A DNA stretch of 64,000 nucleotides from Kalaharituber pfeilii (lineage: Eukaryota; Ascomycota; Pezizomycetes; Pezizales; Pezizaceae), in the NCBI GenBank assembly GCA_015179045.1, contig WHUZ01000010.1:62001-126000 (forward strand), read 5' to 3'. The notes under the pieces were generated by a model, which did not search any database, was not told the DNA's origin, and saw nothing but the letters and a program-made list of their open reading frames with translations. Positions 1 to 9,176 of this stretch are shown one piece after another. How positions within the stretch are numbered: position 1 is the first letter of the stretch; every line of letters begins with the position of its first letter. Made by a program: the position numbers and the translations under genes.

Positions 1-430
1 TTTTTTTTTTATATATCATTACTCGCGTGCCGCCCTGGGGGCTATGGCGAGATTAGTTACATGAGATTAGATACATATGAAGGTAGAAGAAAAGGAATAA
101 GAAAAGATCCTGTGTGTCTCCTATGCCCCTGCCCACTCCAAGATGTCTCTTAGTGGGTCTGTGTCCTTGCTCTTCGGAGGAGTGACCAAGTCTTGCATGC
201 CTCCTGGCCACTTTCGTTTCCATGTCCTGCACCTAGTGAGCACATGTTCAGTAGTCTCCTCCTCCTCCCCACACCATCGACATTCTGGGCTGTCTGCTTT
301 CCCGATTTCGTACTGCTATTTCCGTAGTAACTTGCCGCCCAGTATTCCTGCTAGTGTGGCTATGTGTCGACTTCCAAGTCTTGTCAAGGGACGGTAGCTG
401 AGCCCTAGCCGGTTTCTCTCTGTGGCGCGC
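1..430 (-). mobile_element. LINE A 3' fragment (RNase H C-terminus plus tail A)
   Basis: Read on the minus strand this is the last ~120 codons of a LINE ORF2 followed by a short 3' UTR, the tail A hairpin (about 20-52) and poly(A), which runs off the left edge of the window. The translation shows the post-RNase H zinc motif ECRWCG...H...C and the usual C-terminal stretch DTDPLRDILEWAGA. The first ~220 bp are nearly identical to the independent insertion at 51534-51763, so both come from a recently active source. The 5' boundary near 430 is approximate. Confidence 0.75.
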
Positions 431-939
431 TGATGTTGCACTCGCCTACTACGAGGCTGATGAGACTGTATAAGCTTATATTATATTGACTGCTAGGACT
501 AACTACATGATCTAATAGTTATGCTGTTGTCATTCTGTGGAAATAGTAAAAACAATACTGGTTCCGACAAAGCAGTACACGACATATTGCACAAATTCAT
601 TATAGTATTTAATATCTCACTACAAGCACATTGACCTTCCTTTCAAGTACTGTAATAAATAACTTCAAGAACGTTCTAGGACATTGAATAGATGCGCGCT
701 GTTCCTGTGCCTGGGATGTATGCACTGGCCATTGCTTGAGGTCAGAAATTTGATACTAGTAGTAGAGTACACAGACCCTCTTGGCTGAACGCCACACAGT
801 GAAACTAGTGCATCGAATTTAGCGAAGTTTTGCCCGCCCGAGAGATAGGTTGCCAAATTCAGTGCTGATAAGGTCGCTCAGGCCACTTCAGCTGTCCGCT
901 GTGATCCCACGGGTCGGCTAGGATAGCCTACAATAGCAA
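431..939. other. No gene recognised
   Basis: AT-balanced sequence with only short scattered ORFs. I see no domain, repeat or RNA gene in this stretch. Confidence 0.4.
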
Positions 940-1075
940 TTTTTTAATTTTTTTTTTTTTTATTTCATTACTCGCATGCCGCCCTACGGGCTATGGCGAG
1001 GGTCTTTATTAATGAAAGTAAAAGAAGTCAAAACGATCGCACCCACTAGCTACATGTGTTGCCCGCGGTAGTCCT
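940..1075 (-). mobile_element. Tail A retroposon, 136 bp, with 12-bp TSD
   Basis: A T-run, the reverse complement of the tail A hairpin, and about 75 bp of 3' UTR are bounded by the direct repeat CTACAATAGCAA at 928-939 and 1076-1087. The UTR resembles that of the gag-only element at 35965-36566, so this is probably a truncated half-LINE A. Confidence 0.85.
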
Positions 1076-1289
1076 CTACAATAGCAACCAGACTACTATA
1101 GTAGCATGATACCACCAGCTTAGGTATAGGACGAGTTACTGATTAATCTGGCTTTAGGCCTGCATGTTGACGCTGTGAGAATTGCCTCTAATTGCACGTT
1201 GAATTCAGGAGTCAATTTTCATTGAAGGTCCTTTTTTGAGGCGAGGCCTACACATCACATAACCTACTCACACATCGCATAACTTACTC

Positions 1290-2130
1290 ACATATATTAA
1301 CAGGTCTCGCTCGATGGCACGAAATGCTATAGAATGAGCTCTATTAATAGGTATGGCAGGCCTTCTTCTACAGCGCATGAGATATGGTAATATGAGATTA
1401 ACTTAATAGCATTGCAGCGCCCTTTCGAGTAGCAGAATGAGTTCAATTTGCCAGTGCTGCAGGTCTCCTTCGACAGTACGAGATGTAGCAGAATGAACTA
1501 AGTGCAACAGGTATGGCAGGCCCCTTTCGACATCGCAAGATATGCGAACATGGGATTAACTTGATAGGTACTGCAGGGCCCTTTCGATGGTACGAGATGT
1601 GGCAATGTGAGCTCAATTCACAGGTATGGCGAGTCTCTTTCAAAGTCGCGAGATGTATAAACATGAGCTCAATCTGATACTTATTGCAGGGCCCAGTAAA
1701 CAGCACGAGAATAGCAGAATGAGGTCCATTTAAGAGGCCCTTTCAATACTGTGAGATGTGTGAACATGAGCTCAATCTCATAGTGAGCGGCACGAGCTAG
1801 CTCGAGCCGAGCTGGAGGGTGAGCTCGAGCCAGCTCGTGAGTAGGTGAGCTCGGCTCGAGCTGGCTCGAGCTGGCTCGGCTCGTGCCGCTCACTACAATC
1901 TCACAGTTACCGCAGGGTCCTTTTGATGATACGAGAATGGCAGAATGAAGTCAATTTAAGGGGCCATTTCGACGACACGAGATGTGGCAACGTGAGCTCA
2001 GTTTACAGGTATGACGCGTCGCTTCCAACCTCACGAGATGTGTGAACATGAGCTTACTTTAACAAGTATGGCAGGCCTTCCTCTGTGGTACGAGATATGT
2101 GATAAAAGGCTCAATCTACTGGAATGCCGT
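1290..2130. repeat. Degenerate ~57-bp minisatellite
   Basis: Units containing GGTATGGCAGGCC...CTTTCGA..GTACGAGATGTG....ACATGAGCTCAAT recur roughly every 56-58 bp (for example starts near 1510, 1567, 1623 and 1680). About 14 diverged copies are visible, and the array is interrupted by the palindromic element at 1783-1893. The short ORFs crossing it are by-products of the repeat. Confidence 0.7.
1783..1893. mobile_element. 111-bp palindromic MITE, TA-flanked
   Basis: The element begins GTGAGCGGCACGAGC and ends with the exact reverse complement GCTCGTGCCGCTCAC, flanked by TA at 1781-1782 and 1894-1895. The interior is built of GCTCGAGC-type repeats, so the single strand would fold into one long hairpin. 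A 310-bp relative with the same termini lies at 41310-41619. TA duplication suggests a Tc1/mariner-type mobiliser (inference). Confidence 0.8.
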
Positions 2131-2250
2131 GGAGCGGTGTGGTATGGAGAGGTGGTGAAAGGGTACCTGTATATATCGCAATAGCTAGTAATAAATAATT
2201 TATTATATACCGAATTGAGAACACATGAGGATGTGTAAACAGAGTTGACA

Positions 2251-2400
2251 ACGTGGTACTCCAGTTGCAGTGTACTCCCAACCAGACCATAGAGTAAATT
2301 GCGTCCCCAATGAACCCAATCATGTCAACTGCATACTTAACGAGACCCATCAGGTCATCTGCGTTACCAGCGAGACCCAGCATGTTACCTGTGTTATGAC
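2251..2400. repeat. 30-bp tandem repeat, about five units
   Basis: Consecutive 30-bp blocks starting at 2251, 2281, 2311, 2341 and 2371 share a CGAGACCCATCAGGTCATCT-like core. The period is a multiple of three, and the minus strand carries an open 90-codon stretch across it (2111-2383) with a 10-residue periodicity, but nothing else supports a gene. Confidence 0.6.
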
Positions 2401-2689
2401 AACATACTGACTGGGATCGTACGTTGTAGAGTCGAGTTTACATGTCGGCAAACTCATGCAGCAAAGTCTTGTTGTAGATGATGCTAGGGGGCAACACACA
2501 GAAGCAGCTTAGCCCTGGTATTGCCACTATTGTCTGGTACATCAAAGGTGTGAAGTTAGCTTTGTATTGCGCTATGGGCTAGGTTAACATGTTCTTGAAT
2601 GCCAAGGGAGGTTGTCATTACCGCAATTCCCAGGGCGATCCACGAGCGACAGGGTGCAACATGGCGCACACGACAGGGATGCGTTGTGA

Positions 2690-2890
2690 CATGTTCCCCA
2701 GTTTTTTTCCTGTGCGCCCTATGCTCCGGGCGCATATGGCGATTTTTTCCTTAATCGAGATGTTACCTGAAAGATTATACGAATAAAGCCAATGCTCGAG
2801 CTATCTTGTGTAAAAATTGGGTTCGAGGGGAGCGCACCATGTATGCAACATTCGAGCTCTCACTCCAAGCTCCCGAGAAGGAGTATGCTT
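2690..2890 (+). pseudogene. Second NLR fragment (ARC region)
   Basis: This stretch is closely related to the segment just after the NB-ARC domain in the broken NLR-like gene of 30-37.7 kb (compare the complement of 36861-36960). Shared sequence includes TTACCTGAAAGATTATACGA and ATGCTCGAGCTATCTTG, ending in CATTCGAGCTCTCACTCCAA. Here the two halves that are 2.3 kb apart at 34.5/36.9 kb are still contiguous, so this copy shows the uninterrupted state of that site. It has stops in every frame and is a fragment only. Confidence 0.65.
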
Positions 2891-3066
2891 TTTGTTGGTA
2901 CTATGCACATTTCCTTTCTCTATAATATTTCTTGGATATCTACTGTACAATCTCCGACTGTATGTTGAATTATTAAGGGAATTATTGTGGATCATACACT
3001 CTGGTAAATCGAAATAATCGCAATAGAAGTCAAGTATGGATAATTGATCTCCACTACGATTTTGGG

Positions 3067-3402
3067 AATCTTTTTTTTTTTTTTTTTTTTTTTAAAATCA
3101 CATAACCCCGCTTGTAGCACGTGGCCATGGCAGGGTCCCTGGGCAAGCCCTCGAAGCCCGGAGACAGGCTTAACAAACAAAGAAATTTCTATCTACTTCT
3201 ACCACCTGATTCCAGAAACCTCCGGATGGACCTTCCGGTTTCTGCCTCAAGGAGGCCCCACTATATATCCCCCCCTCTCCCCTCTCCCCTCTTCCCCACA
3301 CTTTCGCAAACTTCCCCGACGGCAAATTTCGCAGTTTCCTCCACACCTTCGCAACCTGCGAATTTTTCCCGACCCGGGTCGGTAAATCGCGCGGCGCACT
3401 AA
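3067..3402 (-). mobile_element. LINE B 3' UTR fragment
   Basis: A run of T is followed by the reverse complement of tail B (GTAGCACGTGGCCATGGCAGGG) and a UTR that matches the UTR of the LINE B fragment at 42701-42984 over its whole length, including the pyrimidine-rich block around 3250-3320. No coding sequence is retained. Confidence 0.8.
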
Positions 3403-3602
3403 AAACTCAAGAATAGCAGTTCTCAATTTTCATTTATGCAGCTGAAGAAAGTATACAGTTATAACTTTCATCTAAAATGATCTACATGGAAGTAGCCAGA
3501 TCTAGGAAGGTCTGAGTATATCGACAGCATTCTTTCTTTTTTCCTCGCAATAACCCGCATCCGGGCTGTCTGCCTATGGTAGCGATCAATATACCCGGGT
3601 AA

Positions 3603-4862
3603 CAGAACCTCTCCGGACAGGCAGATTCTGCCTGCCGCTCCCGGACCTCATCAGACGATAAACTTTACGCCATGACACTGTGACACAGGTACCAACATTG
3701 TGGGGTAGGTATGATCAGTTGTTGGTACAGGCATATGGCAAGACAAGACAAGTTTTAAAGTGGACTAGTGACGTAAGTGCGTGCTGTGCCCACTGGCTAC
3801 CAAATGTCGGCCCATGCTGTGATCTACTAGTTTGAATGCATGATTACTCAATTAAGTAAAAAATAAAAAATGCAAAAATAGATCTGAATTAATGAGCAGA
3901 TGAAGAAACAAAAATGAAATTTTGGGTTTCCTGTAGTACCTCACTCTGTCATATTACGTGCTCATCAGTTCCGGTCACTGCCGGTAGGCTTCGCCTTGCG
4001 CTGTCTGTGCTCGTAGGATGTTACATTTGGAGTACACTACTCCAGATGCACAAGAGCTTATTCATTTGCAGTGCAGAGCATTTTGAGGGTGTGCAATTGA
4101 GGTGCAGGTGTATGTAGTAAAAGGTTCAGGATATCCTGCAAAGCCTGACAATTTTGAAACCGCTGGATGAGCTACGCTGCTTTACAGGTTTGAATTCTTC
4201 GCTAGAAAGATTGGCATGACATTGCTCTGTTTAAATAATTTTGTTCCGCATACAAGCTACAATCCTATCGCAGAGACAAAAAAAAAAATAGGTTACCTCA
4301 CTACAATATGTGAAGTTGAGAATCCAGCTGGCGCCGTTTGGCCATGAGTCAATATTCAATGATCACAATCCGGCAGCTTGAGACATTGACGCTGTAGGTT
4401 CGGTTGATGTAGTTAATAGCCATCTAGGATGAATTAAAGTGATTGGAATTGGTGTCTGCAATTCAAACAATGGTCCAAGCTTGTTGTGACATGGAAGCGC
4501 GTATTGGTACAGTAAGTAATACTACTCATTACCAGCATTTGTTGCTGTAATAGCATGCGTTGGTTGAAAGGCTGTAGCTACATTGCTATTTACCAAGGCC
4601 CCCAAGAGAAACGCTGCTGTTCTCCCTACAAAACTGTCCTCTCAACAGAGAAGATACCCTGTTGCCACACCAGGTCACTGACCTCTCGCACGGACTATGC
4701 CCAGCCTCTAGTTTGCATCACTAAATGCTGGTAACAAGTACCAACATTTGATCTACTTACCCCACAATGTTGGTACCTGTGTCACAGTGTCATGGCGTAA
4801 AGTTTATCGTCTGATGAGGTCCGGGAGCGGCAGGCAGAATCTGCCTGTCCGGAGAGGTTCCG
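3603..4862. mobile_element. Non-autonomous Mutator-like element, 1.26 kb
   Basis: Inverted arms of about 130 bp (3603-3737 and 4729-4862) begin C(A/G)GAACCTCTCCGGACAGGC. The flanks are CCCGGGTAA (3594-3602) and CCCGGGCAA (4863-4871), a 9-bp duplication with one transition. Long arms plus a 9-bp TSD are the hallmark of MULEs. The interior has no credible transposase ORF. The outer CTCCGGACAGG is shared with the element at 39492-41082. Confidence 0.75.
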
Positions 4863-4871
4863 CCCGGGCAA

Positions 4872-5543
4872 GCTTTAAGCACCGACCTGTACCTAACTAC
4901 TCTACGTAGAATGCAAGTATAGGAAGATCTAATACTGTACTCCATCGTTGGAGGGTTTCTTTTTTATTGTTTTCTTTTTTAAATCATGTAACCCCGCTGG
5001 CAGCTGTTCGCCATGGCCCGTTGGGTAGTCTGAACGCAAATGTCACATGTAATGCGCATGCATTGCCACTAGTTGAAATGGCCAATCTCGATAACAAGCT
5101 GACAGACTACAGCTCCATTCCATGTAGGATTGCTGTAACAGGATACGGGATCGCAGTCTAGTGGAGAACTCCGCTACCCGTGGGATGCCGCATTAATATT
5201 GGTATGCAAAGGCTCCCAAGCTGCCACGCTGGAGGCATTCGCAGAACCTGCCGATATTGAGGGTCACAGTAACAATCTGATTCGATAACCAGTGAGAAGA
5301 AACTAACATGTGATACGTGATACTGTATGTCATCGCACTTGATCGACCGTCAAATCGCTTACCATTACTCCCAATTCGAAAAGATGATTATATACACCTG
5401 AGCCGCAAGCTTGCACGGATTTGTTAAAAAGTGCAGAAATGTAATCCAATAGCAGGGGTGTGAGATTTACTCGCATAATCTCGCACCTGAATAGAATTCG
5501 TGTCCTTTAGCAGGTGATGGAACGTGCATGCGATTGCTCGTAT
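4872..5543. other. No gene recognised
   Basis: Apart from the degenerate tail B at 4975-5016 I see no domain, repeat or RNA gene. Confidence 0.35.
4975..5016 (-). mobile_element. Degenerate tail B mini-retroposon
   Basis: T-rich tract followed by AAATCATGTAACCCCGCT and GCAGCTGTTCGCCATGG, the reverse complement of tail B. I could not define a clean TSD. Confidence 0.5.
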
Positions 5544-5604
5544 CCCTCGCCATAGCCTTTCAGGCGGCATGCGAGTAATGAAATAAAAAAAAAAAAAAAA
5601 AAAA
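5544..5604 (+). mobile_element. Hairpin-only tail A retroposon
   Basis: The insert is the tail A hairpin (inner stem GCCT-TTC-AGGC), TAATGAAAT and poly(A), bounded by the 12-bp direct repeat GATTGCTCGTAT at 5532-5543 and 5605-5616. The first element base lies two bases before the hairpin's CTCGCC. Confidence 0.9.
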
Positions 5605-6274
5605 GATTGCTCGTATGCACTCACCATAGCGCGCCGGAGCTAAGAAAAACACCACTTATTTTCTTATTCCAGGAATTCTACTACCGTCGTTTCACTGTCT
5701 TGTTGGCGAATATTGTCCTACTGGCGGAGGTTGTATTCATCACTAGCTCTTCATTGCGGCGTACGATTGAGTAGGTTCAGGTGCGGGGATTTGCTGGCAT
5801 TAAGGTGTTCGTGCTGCAAAGACCGGTGATTCGTCCCTACTATTGCGTCTGCAATACTGCACCTGGCAGGGCCCAAGAGCCTGCAGAGCGAGTACTGTTC
5901 TGGCCCACCGACGAACATTTTCCGTACCTAATCTTTTGTAAACCAAGACATGCATCCACAAACTTCCAGGCATGGTTATGCACTGTCACTTCTCGTACGA
6001 GACTCCTCTCTCGATGACTACCCACTATGCTTCTCAGCGCACGCTTGGCTTGTGAGGCTGCAACCTGCTAGATGTATAAGTTCTCCTGTCAGTCTCGAGA
6101 GTGAGAACCTAAATATGAGCAGCTGACTGTAACAGCAGGCCCAGGTTGGCATAAACTGGCATATCAAAACAGCTTGCAACACAGTCAAAGGTGCCTTTCC
6201 ATGTCAGATATTATTCATCCATAATTGTCAGACGCGTTCCTAATCCGGGTGAGAACCGAGCAGACCTTACGAAG

Positions 6275-8116
6275 ATGAGCAACAGTACATTCAATAGCAG
6301 CAACGTCGTCCAATCCTGGGGCAACCCAGAATCTAACGGCATTTACCCACATCAATACACTACCGGCAGGTGTTTCATCATGCCATTGCCAGGTGGAGGC
6401 AAGAATGCCATCGCTGTGCCTAGGTCACAAGAAATCATTATCACCTCTCTATATGCCATTATCGTCACCCTAATCTTTGCAGCCTGGTGGGTCGTCATTA
6501 CCGTTGCAATACCGCGAATAATTCCCCGGCCCCTTGCGGAGGAAAGAACGATCGCTATTGTGCGTACTTGGAAAATCAGTGAGCCATTACAAGCCTCATT
6601 TATTATGCTGAAGCATTGCCACAACATTCTGTTCAAATCTCAACAAGGGTCTGGGGGATCGTACCAAACACTGCCGGGAGAGTCGAAGCCCGATGAGCAT
6701 TCGAGCCCTGGTCAATCCAAATTCCCCTGGATAGACCTCACTATTGCCATATCAATCCTTCTTGCTGCACTTGGCACTCTTGTCGGTGGTATTACTGCTG
6801 GCATTATCCTTCCATCGCATTTTCTAATTGGGCATGCTGCGCCAGCGAACCCAGATACCTTGTTCCTGCTAAACCTCCATATCTTCAATGACAATTCCGT
6901 TTTAGAGGACGGCCGTCTGCTTTCCCAGCTACGAAATCAGGCTTCTCGTGCAATAGCCGTAGTCGACAGCGGAAGTCTTCAAAGGCAGTTTAGCAAGAGA
7001 GTGAAATTCAACGCAACCCAGAGCGACCCTCCGAGTGACAGGACGCAGGAAACAAGTTACAATATAACTTACACCATTACCGTCACGGGGTACGATATGG
7101 GCTTACAGCATGCCAGTGACCTGACCGTTACGATGAATGGGACGTGTAACTTCATGTATGCATGGGTTTATAACAATGAATCTCAGGACTCTAATAAGAC
7201 TAATATCATTTTGTGGCCCAACGATGACCGTTATAAACCTGTACCCAAACGTCTTCCCGAGTTGAAACTCCGCATGCCAATGGCGAAAATTTACGTCCCG
7301 CAACTTCGCAATGAGACTTCAACAACGGGGCATGTGATGCCACCTGATGGGAGTGAGTATGTTATTATGCCTTTGGTTGCGGGGTTAGAGTCAGATAAGG
7401 TCAGCACTGACCCCTGGTATTTCACTACACCGGTACTTGATGGGGACCCCATTATCGACACTCGGCGACCACCACTCCGATGCTGGGAAAAGCAAAATTG
7501 GTCGTACCGAGGATGGCAAGGTGGCTTGCAGGAGGTCCGAGAAAACCGAGTGCCTAACCTCCAACTTTCAGGCGGCATACGAAAAGTGCTAGGGGACTAT
7601 TTTGAGACTGGATTCGACACAGAAGGCGTTATGGGTTATACTCCATTGGCCTACCTTGCCGTAACGCTTCTGCCTTATCTGCGTCTTGAGTCCACGACTA
7701 AGATAGAGCCGGAGCTGGATGAGTTGGATGCTGATGCCGCCTCAGCGTCAGAAGATATGAGGCGATTGGCATACGGAGCGTATATCATGACTAAGGACCT
7801 ATTTAGAAGCACTGCGATCAACTATGGCACATGGATGGCTGAAGCTGGAGACTTAAGTCAGAATCATAGCTATAATTTTCTCCGAGCTGGTGACGGGCAG
7901 CCATTACCTGGCATAGGTGATTTTGTAATCCATACTGAAGATGTGGTAACCCTGCGCTTGGAGGATTTGGTGGCGGTACCGGTAGTATCAGTTGTGTCGT
8001 GGCTGCTAGCAGTGCTATGTTGGTGGTTAGTTAGTAGCCATGACAAGTGCAAAAAGAAGAGAAACTCCTTCGTGAGGAACGTTTGCGGTGTTGATATTGA
8101 AAATATGTATGACTGA
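6275..8116 (+). CDS. Predicted three-pass membrane protein, unknown function
   Basis: An uninterrupted reading frame of 613 codons from this ATG. The frame opens upstream with another ATG at 6191, but 6275 has the better context (purine at -3) and precedes the conserved-looking Ser/Asn-rich start, so I prefer it. Hydrophobic segments lie at about residues 52-80 (with WWVV), 151-185 (Gly-rich) and 563-588 (WLLAVLCWWLVSS). The ~375-residue region between the second and third carries several N-glycosylation sequons (NATQ, NITY, NGTC, NESQ, NETS, NWSY, NHSY) and is likely extracytoplasmic; the tail after the third is short and basic (KCKKKRN). I recognise no catalytic motif or named family. It is the longest intact non-transposon ORF in the window. 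Introns are not needed to keep the frame open. A related-protein search could change the start or reveal a family. Confidence 0.7.
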   Translation: MSNSTFNSSNVVQSWGNPESNGIYPHQYTTGRCFIMPLPGGGKNAIAVPRSQEIIITSLYAIIVTLIFAAWWVVITVAIPRIIPRPLAEERTIAIVRTWKISEPLQASFIMLKHCHNILFKSQQGSGGSYQTLPGESKPDEHSSPGQSKFPWIDLTIAISILLAALGTLVGGITAGIILPSHFLIGHAAPANPDTLFLLNLHIFNDNSVLEDGRLLSQLRNQASRAIAVVDSGSLQRQFSKRVKFNATQSDPPSDRTQETSYNITYTITVTGYDMGLQHASDLTVTMNGTCNFMYAWVYNNESQDSNKTNIILWPNDDRYKPVPKRLPELKLRMPMAKIYVPQLRNETSTTGHVMPPDGSEYVIMPLVAGLESDKVSTDPWYFTTPVLDGDPIIDTRRPPLRCWEKQNWSYRGWQGGLQEVRENRVPNLQLSGGIRKVLGDYFETGFDTEGVMGYTPLAYLAVTLLPYLRLESTTKIEPELDELDADAASASEDMRRLAYGAYIMTKDLFRSTAINYGTWMAEAGDLSQNHSYNFLRAGDGQPLPGIGDFVIHTEDVVTLRLEDLVAVPVVSVVSWLLAVLCWWLVSSHDKCKKKRNSFVRNVCGVDIENMYD

Positions 8117-8237
8117 GGAAGGAGGTACAGAATGGGAGCGATGACTTTTTGATACGAATATCTTGTATTCAGTTGGACCAATATTACGAAGAAACATGGA
8201 GAAGTTGGGGAATGGCAAAACAGTTGCGCAACCTGTT

Positions 8238-8543
8238 CTGGCCTCGCGAACCGGCCAGGCCCACTCGCGAACAATTTTTTTTTGACTCACCAAAGAATAA
8301 GGACAGGGACGCTTTAATGGAGATATTGGAATGGGCGGACGTGTAGCCTAATTTCATCTTCATCTTTTAACTTTCCTATGGCGGAGATCAGGGACCTTTT
8401 CATTTTCATCCCGTTTAACTATTATTCAATTTTTCATATTCGTTGTGGCGGCGGAGATTAGGGGCCCCTATTTTATTTATACTCTCTCAAATGTATCTAG
8501 CTATAACCTCGCCATAGCCCGACGGGCGGCAAGCGAGTAATGA

Positions 8544-8575
<32 letters not shown>

Positions 8576-8870
8576 AAAAGAAAAAGTAAAATGAAATTTT
8601 TTTTACAAGTACCACTAGGTACCTTTGTGTGCTGCTAGTAATGAGAATAGAGAAATGTTCTGCTACCAAGGATAATTGATAAGTCAGTTACTTTGTGCTT
8701 GCACCGCCCCATTGCCACTGACAGGTTGCAACCGCAAGTTGCCACTTGAAAGTTGCTGTCAGTAATGTTACTAATATGACGCCCAAGTTGCTACTTTCTA
8801 CCTACATGCTAGAACAACATCTACTAGTAGGCGGATTTTGCAAAGTCCGGTTATTGAAATTCGGTTATTT
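8238..8870 (+). mobile_element. Partial copy of the TGTTCTGGCC-type TIR element
   Basis: Begins TGTTCTGGCC followed by CGCGAACCGGCCAGGCCCAC, and after a LINE A insertion continues (8605-8820) with the same subterminal region seen at 13670-13870: TACCACTAGGTACCT, an A/G-rich block, then repeated CAAGTTGC(C/T)ACTT units. No right terminus was found, so the copy is incomplete. Confidence 0.65.
8276..8580 (+). mobile_element. LINE A 3' fragment inside the TIR element
   Basis: Encodes the extreme C-terminus of LINE A ORF2 (KDRDALMEILEWADV then stop at 8346), a 3' UTR, the tail A hairpin (8509-8540, inner stem GCCC-GAC-GGGC) and poly(A). T-rich sequence AATTTTTTT flanks both sides and may be the TSD. 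Confidence 0.75.
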
Positions 8871-8955
8871 TCTGGGTAACCATTAGTCATGATAACCCAA
8901 CCAAAACACGGTCCAGATTTTGCAACGAACCTAGGTTATTTCTGCGGTTATTTTT

Positions 8956-9155
8956 TGTTGGAAACCACGCTAAGGTGCAACGCTAGAGTGAGGGCCATGA
9001 AGTAGGCCATGCACTTAGCTATAGTGGTTTATTGTCTTTATGCAACTTCGTGTATTTATATGGGTCTGGAAGTACCGTTTTGTATTGATAGAAAATTAAG
9101 AAAATCAAGTCCTATTTTTAAGTCTTACTCTCCTCACCATATATATTTTTCTACA
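8956..9155 (+). repeat. Copia 5' LTR, 200 bp
   Basis: Starts TGTTGG and ends CTACA. The matching 3' LTR is at 15870-16102; the two agree apart from a 33-bp duplication in the 3' copy. Both outer flanks are TTTTT, consistent with a 5-bp TSD. Confidence 0.9.
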
Positions 9156-9176
9156 GGTTATGAGCCCGGCTCGTGC
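9156..9176 (+). promoter_or_regulatory. Primer-binding site, half initiator tRNA-Met type
   Basis: Immediately after the LTR comes GGTTATGAGCCCGGCTCG. Its complement reads CGAGCCGGGCUCAUAACC, which contains the CAU anticodon loop of initiator tRNA-Met and part of its anticodon stem, not a tRNA 3' end. This is the arrangement known for Drosophila copia, which primes from the cleaved 5' half of initiator tRNA-Met. The identification is by eye. Confidence 0.7.

Noticed and set aside
1443..2045. ORFs across the 57-bp repeat array
   Set aside because: Coding potential is a by-product of the minisatellite and MITE.
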